Source of the DNA: Draconibacterium orientale
GTDB taxonomy: Bacteria; Bacteroidota; Bacteroidia; Bacteroidales; FEN-979
NCBI GenBank assembly: GCA_020719165.1
Contig: DYQT01000006.1
Location: 1 to 38,537, forward strand
DNA: 38,537 bases
Reading direction: 5' to 3'
This document shows positions 16,360 through 22,605 of the stretch, piece by piece; within the stretch, counting starts at the first letter, position 1, and each line of letters opens with the position of its first letter. The translations under genes were made by a program, and so were the position numbers. The notes beneath the pieces are model-generated. The model had not been told where the DNA came from. It ran no database searches and worked only from the letters and a program-made list of their open reading frames with translations.

Positions 16360-17442
16360 CTAACCTCCGATAATGTTTTGTTCAAGTGCCCTTACAACTT
16401 CATCCGGGGATGGGATGATGCCGCCGAAACGGCCGAAATGTTCGATTTTAACTTTGCAGCCCACCGAAAGCTTTACATCTTCAATCATCTGTCCGGCGTT
16501 CATTTCCACGACGAGGATTCCTTTTACACGGTTTCCGACGTTGGAAACCTGAATTGTCGGGAACGGGAAGAGCGTGATCGGACGGAAAAGCCCGACTTTG
16601 ATGCCTTTTGCGCGTGCAAGGTCGATGGCTTTCTGACAGATGCGGGCCGAGAGACCGAAGGCGACAAAAAGGTAGTCGGCATCTTCGCATTGGATCTCTT
16701 CATACAGCACTTCATGTTGCTCCATGAGTTTGTATTTGGCCTGCAGTTTCAGATTTACGCGTTCCTGCCCGGCAGGATCGAGGTCGAGTGAAGTGATGAT
16801 GTTGTGGTTACGGGTTTTTGGTCTGCCGTTTGACGCCCACGGACATTGTTTAATGACCTCCTCATCGGTGCGACGCGGAATCTGGTCGAAAAGAACAACC
16901 TTCTCCATCATCTGGCCAATAGCTCCATCGGAGAGAATCATGACCGGGGTACGGTATTCATATGCCTTGTCAAAACCGAGTTTAACGTGGTCACACATCT
17001 CCTGAACCGATGCTGGTGCAAGAACCAGCATTTTGTAGTCGCCATGGCCACCGCCTTTCACGGCTTGAAAATAATCGGCTTGGGATGGCTGGATTGTTCC
17101 CAATCCTGGTCCGCCGCGCACAATGTTTACGATTACAGCCGGAAGTTCGGCTCCGGCCATATAACTGATGCCCTCCTGCATCAGGCTGATTCCCGGACTT
17201 GACGACGATGTCATCACCATTTTTCCTGTTCCGGCGCCGCCATAAAGCATGTTGATGGCAGCTACTTCGCTTTCAGCCTGAAGCACTACCATTCCGGTGC
17301 GTTCAAACGGCTTTTCAGCCATCAGGTATTCCATTACCTCGGACTGCGGTGTGATCGGGTATCCGAAATAACCATCGCAACCCGCGCGGATTGCAGCCTC
17401 GGCTATGGCTTCGTTGCCCTTCATTAATCTGAGTTCACCCAT
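16360..17442 (-). CDS. vorB: 3-methyl-2-oxobutanoate (2-oxoacid):ferredoxin oxidoreductase alpha subunit VorB
   Basis: 360 residues, normal for VorB, which with its partners oxidatively decarboxylates branched-chain or related 2-oxoacids to acyl-CoA and reduces ferredoxin. The N-terminus has MKGNEAIAEAAIRAGCDGYF followed by GYPITPQSEVMEYLM, the standard PP-domain entry, and later EAGISYM-like and GGPGLGTIQPSQADY stretches. The C-terminal domain includes LFRPITLFPFPTI. It follows the ferredoxin gene after 20 bp and precedes beta after 2 bp. The name VorB is a family label: members include enzymes acting on aromatic pyruvates and 2-oxoglutarate. The PLP aminotransferase just upstream suggests it feeds on amino-acid-derived 2-oxoacids. 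Confidence 0.9.
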   Translation of the reverse strand: MGELRLMKGNEAIAEAAIRAGCDGYFGYPITPQSEVMEYLMAEKPFERTGMVVLQAESEVAAINMLYGGAGTGKMVMTSSSSPGISLMQEGISYMAGAELPAVIVNIVRGGPGLGTIQPSQADYFQAVKGGGHGDYKMLVLAPASVQEMCDHVKLGFDKAYEYRTPVMILSDGAIGQMMEKVVLFDQIPRRTDEEVIKQCPWASNGRPKTRNHNIITSLDLDPAGQERVNLKLQAKYKLMEQHEVLYEEIQCEDADYLFVAFGLSARICQKAIDLARAKGIKVGLFRPITLFPFPTIQVSNVGNRVKGILVVEMNAGQMIEDVKLSVGCKVKIEHFGRFGGIIPSPDEVVRALEQNIIGG

Positions 17443-17462
17443 TTGAGTTTCTTTTTTGATTG

Positions 17463-17693
17463 TTATTCAGTTGCGACTTTGGCACGGTAAACAGTGATTA
17501 CCCCGTCGGGGCATACAAGGGCGCAGTTGGTGCAGCCCGTACACTCATTGTTTACTTTCATAGCAAAATGATATCCTTTGCTGTTCACTTCCTTCGACAT
17601 TGCGATCACCGTGAAGGGGCACGCAGCAATGCACACTTCACAGCCCTTGCAGCGCTCGGTGTTGATGACGATGTCACCTGTAATTTTTGCCAT
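17463..17693 (-). CDS. Two-cluster ferredoxin-like subunit of the 2-oxoacid oxidoreductase
   Basis: 76 residues with two classical [4Fe-4S] motifs, CKGCEVCIAACP and CTGCTNCALVCP. It starts with MAKITGDIVINTE and is the delta (ferredoxin) component that takes electrons from the TPP subunit. It is first of the four oxidoreductase genes and 20 bp before vorB. Upstream at 17729-17736 the minus strand reads TACTTTCG, one mismatch from the -7 consensus, so the four-gene unit may have its own weak promoter as well as read-through from the aminotransferase gene 85 bp away. Confidence 0.94.
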   Translation of the reverse strand: MAKITGDIVINTERCKGCEVCIAACPFTVIAMSKEVNSKGYHFAMKVNNECTGCTNCALVCPDGVITVYRAKVATE

Positions 17694-17778
17694 ATTCTTG
17701 GGGTTGATTTGTTAACGGATTCACAGGGCGAAAGTACAAAAAATATTTTACCATTTCGCTTTTTTGCTGTTTTGCCGG

Positions 17779-19095
17779 TTATTTATTATGGTTCAAATTA
17801 AACTTTTTGAGCCTTTCTTCCAGTGCAGGGAATTGCTCTCGTTTCACGAGGGATACGCAAGCGCGGATACCCTCCGTGCGTTCGCTGCCGGTGATGCTGA
17901 GAGCGATGGCGCTGATGCCATAGTAAATCAGCTCCTGGAGCAATTCTTCTCCGCTAAACCCGGGATAGGCAAAGGTGAAATAAAACCCATCGCCAATGGG
18001 TTCATCTTCGTCTTTGTCGTACACGATCGTGAAACCATTGTCGGTAAACATTTTTTTCATGATTTTAGCCTTCGCCCCATATTCCTTGACCACCTCAACA
18101 AAATCAAAGGTTCCGTCGTTGGCAGCTTTTAGCATCGCGGCCAGCGCGTATTGGGTTGAATGGGCGGTGCCGGCGCTCAAAGCGTAAACTGTGCCGTAGA
18201 TAAGGGCCCGGCCAACAATATCTGTCGAATAATAATTCAGCAGATCGGGTGCCTGAAGGTTGAACAGCTTGTTCGACAAAATCATCAGTCCGATGCGCTG
18301 ACCGGCATAACTGAAAGCTTTGGAACTTGAAATGAGCAATAAATAGTTGTCGGTATATTTTGCCACGGTTGGCTGGTATGGCGGTTGACCGGGCTTTGAA
18401 TAATCTTTTCTGAAGTCCATGGCAAAATAGGCCAGATCTTCAATGATGATCACATCATATTTGGTCGCAAGTTCACCTATGATTCTCAGCTCTTTGTCGG
18501 TAAAGCATATCCAGGAAGGATTGTTGGGGTTGGAGTATAGAACAGAATGAATGTTTCCCTTGGCAAAATAACTTTCGAGTTTATCCCGGAGTTTGTCGCC
18601 ACGGTAATTGTACACATCAAAGGTTTCGAACTTCAGCCCCAGAACCCTGTGCTGCTGGTGATGCACCGGAAATCCGGGGTCGATAAACAGGGTGGTGTCT
18701 TTGTAGCGATGTATCTTGGAAAAGGTTAAAAATGCGGCAAAACCACCCTGCATGCTCCCAACTGTGGGCAAACAATTTGCGGCATCAACATCGATGTCAA
18801 GAAATAATTTTACAAACCGGGCGGCCTCTTTTTTCAACACCGGAGTCCCTTCAATATCGGGGTAAATGGAGGCAACCCCTTTCTTCAGGGCTTCAATTTC
18901 GGCCTGAACCCCGATTTCAGTGGCCGGGAGCCCGGGTACACCCATCTCCATGCGGATAAATTTCTCGCCGGTTTCGGTCTCAATGCCATTTATCAGCCGC
19001 TTGATTTCGCGAATGGTTGCCTTGCCGATATTTCGGATTTTGCTCTCCTGAAAATGGCGCTGAACAACCTCGTAGTTGATGGGTGTGTCTTTCAT
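17779..19095 (-). CDS. PLP-dependent class I/II aminotransferase
   Basis: 438 residues. Fold-type I aminotransferase features are clear: SIYPDIEGTP near 76-85, the SNPNNPSW loop (N192 stacks near the cofactor), D220 in IIIEDLAYFAMD with Y223, and the Schiff-base lysine K269 in SSSKAFSYAGQRIG. It would swap an amino group between an amino acid and 2-oxoglutarate in the cytoplasm. The amino-acid specificity is not visible. Its position directly before a ferredoxin-VorB-beta-gamma operon argues that its 2-oxoacid product feeds the oxidoreductase. The 4-hydroxyphenylacetate decarboxylase genes upstream on the same strand make tyrosine a sensible candidate. The N-terminal 40 residues (QRHFQESKIRNIGKATIREI) are a helical lead typical of this bacteroidal subgroup. 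Confidence 0.9.
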   Translation of the reverse strand: MKDTPINYEVVQRHFQESKIRNIGKATIREIKRLINGIETETGEKFIRMEMGVPGLPATEIGVQAEIEALKKGVASIYPDIEGTPVLKKEAARFVKLFLDIDVDAANCLPTVGSMQGGFAAFLTFSKIHRYKDTTLFIDPGFPVHHQQHRVLGLKFETFDVYNYRGDKLRDKLESYFAKGNIHSVLYSNPNNPSWICFTDKELRIIGELATKYDVIIIEDLAYFAMDFRKDYSKPGQPPYQPTVAKYTDNYLLLISSSKAFSYAGQRIGLMILSNKLFNLQAPDLLNYYSTDIVGRALIYGTVYALSAGTAHSTQYALAAMLKAANDGTFDFVEVVKEYGAKAKIMKKMFTDNGFTIVYDKDEDEPIGDGFYFTFAYPGFSGEELLQELIYYGISAIALSITGSERTEGIRACVSLVKREQFPALEERLKKFNLNHNK

Positions 19096-19173
19096 GAGTA
19101 GTTTTGGTGTTGCTGGTTTGTTTGCAGAATAACAGGCAACAAAATTGAAGAAAATATTTCAACAATCCAATTT

Positions 19174-21396
19174 TTATCGCACCAAAACAACATTTCCGGT
19201 AAGGGTGGTATTTTCGGGTGGAGCCATCGACGATTGATACACTATGATGAAGGCATAATTGCCTGCAGGGCACATGCTGCCCCGGAAGGTTCCGTCCCAT
19301 CCGGTTTCCGGATCTGCAGTGGAAAACACCAATTCTCCGTCACGGTTAAAGATGTTCATGCTGAATTCTCTGACGTTTGCCGTAAAAGGACGGAAAATGT
19401 CATTCAGCCTATCCCCGTTGGGTGAGAAGGCATTGGGCACCCAGATAACAATTTCACACTCCTTGCCGGTTTTCACAAACATCCGGGAGGTGTCAGAATT
19501 TTCGCACCCGTGTAAATCCGTGTAATGGTAAACGATCTGGTGATCTCCTGCCCCCTGCAACGCCGGATCAAAGTTGGTCATCTTTGATCCATCGATGCTG
19601 TATTCGCCTCCTTGAGGCGTTCCGCCGCTCAACGCGAATGATGCTTCGTTAAAACAAACTGAATCCGGACCAGCAAGGCTTACTTGTGGCGGAGGGTAGA
19701 AGTTGACTGAGATGGTTGCCGCCTGACCCTCGCCACACTCCTGGTTGTATCCCGAAACAGACAATGTGCCTGAAGTTGCCGACTGGGAAAAAGTGACAGT
19801 TGTTGCAGTGTCGTTATTGACAATGGTGGCGCCGGTTCCGGAATAGGACCAGGTGTAGGAAGTGGCGTTGGCAACATGGCGTATGGTATAAGTGCGGGAT
19901 AATCCGCCTTCACAAAAGGTCGGGTCTCCGCCAATCTTTCCCGGCGTTGCGGGAGTACGGTAAACTTTAAAAGTGAAGGACGGTACAGTTGAACTGGCCA
20001 CATACCACCATGAGTTGATGGTGTTGGTGTCTCCTGTAACAATATCCCAGAAGTGACAACCCATCAAATCATTGCATCCATTGAGGTCAACAGTGCCCAG
20101 GTCGCCTAAAGGGCTGTCGTCCCAATAAATATCGGGCTTCACCCCGGGTGGCCTCACCACCTCGACGATGTAACCATTGTCGTTGTATTCAATATCGTAA
20201 ATCGGAAGGTGGGTAATGCCGTGAATAAACCTGATGGTGGCCGTTACCAGCACACCGTTTCCGACAGGGTTTCCCAATCCGTCATTTCCATTCCAATGGA
20301 TGGTGTTAAACCCATTTCCGCCGGGATTGGAAAGTACATTGGCGTTAATCTTGACATCCCGCGGGTCGGCTCCCGGATTGGGATCTATCTCAACCAGTAT
20401 CTCGATGATGCCGTCCTGGGTTACCTTGATGCCAAGATCAACCGAACCGGTTGCACAATAGGTGGTTGTGTTTACCGGCAGGATAATTCCGGGCATAGCC
20501 TTACCGGTTGGGAAAATGGTACTGTCAGGATCAGACAGAAACACCTTATACTGGGGAATTGTGTGGAACCCCGGACGCGATTGTCTGTCATATGCAATGT
20601 TCCCGGTTGATGAACAACCCCATTGGTTGCTGGAGATGGAAAAGGTTCCGCCTACAAACCCATTGCAATTCAAACTGGTTACGATGCTGTCGTCCGACAG
20701 GATGTACATGGTTCCGTAAAACCGGCTGGTGGTAGGCGGGCCGAATATCGGCACCGGCCCGCAGTTAAATTGCCACGCTTTCGACCAAACCCGGCCTGTT
20801 ATCGGTTGATTGGCTGAATTGACAACCGTGATGTCGAAATAATTGAAATTGATGTAGCTCCAGTATGTATAGGTTGTATCCGAATCGGGAGGATAATAAA
20901 ACTCAAGAGAATAGTTGCCGGGCATTGAAGGTGTATGCCCGATCGGATTGTACCCGCCTGTTGCAGGAAGGGGCCCATTGACAGCCTCAGCGTAGGTGTT
21001 GATGAAACCTTGTCCCGACCTGGGAACAAGAGAGGGACCAATCACAATGTTACCGGCCGGGTCTTTTAACTGGTAATGCACCTCCACCGTTGAATCATTC
21101 TGGGTGATCTTGCCCAATCCGAAATAAAACTTCTCTGTTATATTTGCCACATAAATGTTGAGCCGGAATTCGGGGGCAGCATTGAAAAAACCAAAGTCGT
21201 TGCGCGATTTGTCGATGCACAGCGTCCCTTTCCTGCCGTCAAAAGGCACAATCTGCTTCGTTCCTTCCGAAAAGACCATCAATGGGATCAGCATCAGAAG
21301 GCATACCGGGAGAAAAACGTTAGAAAGGGGTTTCGCTCCCGATATAACATTTGATTCCCATCGATGCGAACTGTTGAGCGATTTTATGAAGTTCAT
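19174..21396 (-). CDS. Large secreted protein with type B (gliding-motility-associated) T9SS sorting domain
   Basis: 740 residues from the ATG at 21396, the first that leads into a signal peptide (hydrophobic core VFLPVCLLMLIPLMVF). The frame is open further upstream but lies over hpdA. The C-terminal 100 residues are a type B sorting domain: VPNAFSPNGDRLNDIFRPF, FNRDGELVFST, GWDGTFRGSMCPAGNYAFI. This marks export through the type IX system. The middle has a FlgD-like segment (NTIHWNGNDGLGNPVGNGVL) and a PKD-like domain near 520-600 (TSYTWSYSGTGATIV). It has no catalytic motif that I recognise, so it is probably a surface or matrix protein. Its start overlaps the end of hpdA by 77 bp, which is unusual for an exported protein after a radical-SAM activase. 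A non-ATG start inside the overlap cannot be excluded. Confidence 0.82.
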   Translation of the reverse strand: MNFIKSLNSSHRWESNVISGAKPLSNVFLPVCLLMLIPLMVFSEGTKQIVPFDGRKGTLCIDKSRNDFGFFNAAPEFRLNIYVANITEKFYFGLGKITQNDSTVEVHYQLKDPAGNIVIGPSLVPRSGQGFINTYAEAVNGPLPATGGYNPIGHTPSMPGNYSLEFYYPPDSDTTYTYWSYINFNYFDITVVNSANQPITGRVWSKAWQFNCGPVPIFGPPTTSRFYGTMYILSDDSIVTSLNCNGFVGGTFSISSNQWGCSSTGNIAYDRQSRPGFHTIPQYKVFLSDPDSTIFPTGKAMPGIILPVNTTTYCATGSVDLGIKVTQDGIIEILVEIDPNPGADPRDVKINANVLSNPGGNGFNTIHWNGNDGLGNPVGNGVLVTATIRFIHGITHLPIYDIEYNDNGYIVEVVRPPGVKPDIYWDDSPLGDLGTVDLNGCNDLMGCHFWDIVTGDTNTINSWWYVASSTVPSFTFKVYRTPATPGKIGGDPTFCEGGLSRTYTIRHVANATSYTWSYSGTGATIVNNDTATTVTFSQSATSGTLSVSGYNQECGEGQAATISVNFYPPPQVSLAGPDSVCFNEASFALSGGTPQGGEYSIDGSKMTNFDPALQGAGDHQIVYHYTDLHGCENSDTSRMFVKTGKECEIVIWVPNAFSPNGDRLNDIFRPFTANVREFSMNIFNRDGELVFSTADPETGWDGTFRGSMCPAGNYAFIIVYQSSMAPPENTTLTGNVVLVR

Positions 21397-22291
21397 CTTT
21401 GTCAGGAATTTTAAAATCGGTGGTGTAATATTTTTTACCAAGAAGGGGATATTTTTCACGTCCAAGGTGATGCAGCGGCAAAATGTTAATCTCATTGCGG
21501 CCCGTCGATAAAATAAACCGTGCTGTTTCAATGATATTTTCGGGCAAATCATTGAAACCCGGGATTACCGGCAACCGGAAAATTATTCGGCCCTTAAATT
21601 TTTCGGCCAAACGGCGTGCGTTATCAAGAATAACCGGAACCGGCAGGCAGGGGGAATTACGCTGGCGCTGATAAGTGGACGGATAGCGGTTCGATTCATT
21701 CAATGTTTTCAGGTCATAAAATATCCAGTCGATATATGGAAGAGATATTTCATAGTTCTCCCAGGGAACATTACCGCATGTCTCAACCGCGGTATGGACA
21801 TAAGCATCATAGCAGCGTTTCAGCAGATCATGAACAAATTCAGGCTGGGTGAAAGGTTCCCCTCCGGTGAGGGTCATGCCGCCCCCGGGTCCCCAGTATT
21901 GGCGGTCGCGACTGATTGTCGCGAAAATGTCATGAACCGAAACTTCATAACCGCCAAGCTGAAGTGCTCCTGAGCAGCAGGATTTTACACAATCGTAAGT
22001 GGTGCAGCGGGCACAAATTTTCCGGTCGAAATACAACTTTCCGGATTCACCGTTGTGGCAGATTGAGATGGCTCCATGGGTACATGCTTTGATGCACAAA
22101 CCATCCAAAGTGCATCTCGACTCCCGGTAAAGTGGTTCTGGTATAAAAGATATTCCTTCAGGATTTGAACACCACGCACATTCAAGGGAACAGCCCTTCA
22201 GAAAAACCAACGTCCGGCAACCAGGGCCATCGTGAACCGAAAAGCCCTGGATGTCGAAAATAAAACCTTTGGTTAGTTTTGATTGTTCCAT
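21320..22291 (-). CDS. hpdA: 4-hydroxyphenylacetate decarboxylase activating enzyme (radical SAM)
   Basis: 323 residues. It installs the glycyl radical on HpdB using S-adenosylmethionine and reduced ferredoxin. The SAM cluster cysteines C34, C38 and C41 lie in KGCSLECAWCSN, after the family opening FDIQGFSVHDGPGCRT. Two further ferredoxin-like cysteine groups are inserted (C60, C66, C70, C78 and C93, C96, C101, C105 with C106), as in activases of hydroxyphenylacetate decarboxylase and glycerol or choline lyases but not of pyruvate formate-lyase. MTLTGGEPFTQPEF is the GGE motif, and VETCGNVPW follows. Its start overlaps hpdC by 19 bp, so translation is coupled. The specific name rests on the neighbouring hpdB and hpdC. 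Confidence 0.9.
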   Translation of the reverse strand: MEQSKLTKGFIFDIQGFSVHDGPGCRTLVFLKGCSLECAWCSNPEGISFIPEPLYRESRCTLDGLCIKACTHGAISICHNGESGKLYFDRKICARCTTYDCVKSCCSGALQLGGYEVSVHDIFATISRDRQYWGPGGGMTLTGGEPFTQPEFVHDLLKRCYDAYVHTAVETCGNVPWENYEISLPYIDWIFYDLKTLNESNRYPSTYQRQRNSPCLPVPVILDNARRLAEKFKGRIIFRLPVIPGFNDLPENIIETARFILSTGRNEINILPLHHLGREKYPLLGKKYYTTDFKIPDKDELHKIAQQFASMGIKCYIGSETPF

Positions 22292-22530
22292 TTAAAGTCA
22301 GCACATTTAGCAGCGATCATATCCGGATAAGCCAGGGTTGTTCCCATACATTTGCCAAGATATTCTTTTTCGGAGAGGTAGTTTTCGCAGAACTTGCACT
22401 TGGCTATTTTAAGCGCCTTTCCGCATATCGGATCATCGGGACCGATTTTTTCTTTACTCAATTTACACAAACCTCTGAAAACATCTACCGGCAGGTAATA
22501 TTTACAGTCTTTACACGATTCTGCTTCCAT
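22273..22530 (-). CDS. hpdC: 4-hydroxyphenylacetate decarboxylase small (gamma) subunit
   Basis: 85 residues, matching the clostridial HpdC size. This subunit is specific to 4-hydroxyphenylacetate decarboxylase; it carries two [4Fe-4S] clusters and is needed for the hetero-octameric enzyme. Eight cysteines are visible: C6, C9, C22, C36 in the N-terminal half and C45, C48, C61, C76 in the C-terminal half. They follow the C-x2-C-x12-C-x13-C and C-x2-C-x12-C-x14-C spacing of two pseudo-repeated lobes. As I recall, one cluster in the clostridial protein uses a histidine as first ligand; here that place seems to be held by C6. It lies between hpdB (75-bp gap) and hpdA (19-bp overlap). Its presence is the best argument against other glycyl-radical enzymes such as indoleacetate decarboxylase. 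Confidence 0.88.
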   Translation of the reverse strand: MEAESCKDCKYYLPVDVFRGLCKLSKEKIGPDDPICGKALKIAKCKFCENYLSEKEYLGKCMGTTLAYPDMIAAKCADFKWNNQN

Positions 22531-22605
22531 ATTCTGTTATATTTTTCAATTTATTATTCCGGCCAGCGGAACTGAAAATTACCATGGTTGTCATTCGTCA
22601 TTCTG

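Noticed and set aside
17729-17736. Promoter for the ferredoxin-vorB operon
   Set aside because: TACTTTCG has one mismatch at a conserved place; it is mentioned with the gene but not listed as a site.
19096-19173. Possible terminator hairpin after the T9SS type B gene
   Set aside because: Only 5-bp stems (TTGAA/TTCAA, GTTGC/GCAAC) without a proper T run. I found no convincing intrinsic terminator in the window.
21397-21552. Upstream extension of the T9SS type B protein inside hpdA
   Set aside because: The added residues do not form a signal peptide and lie fully over hpdA in another frame.
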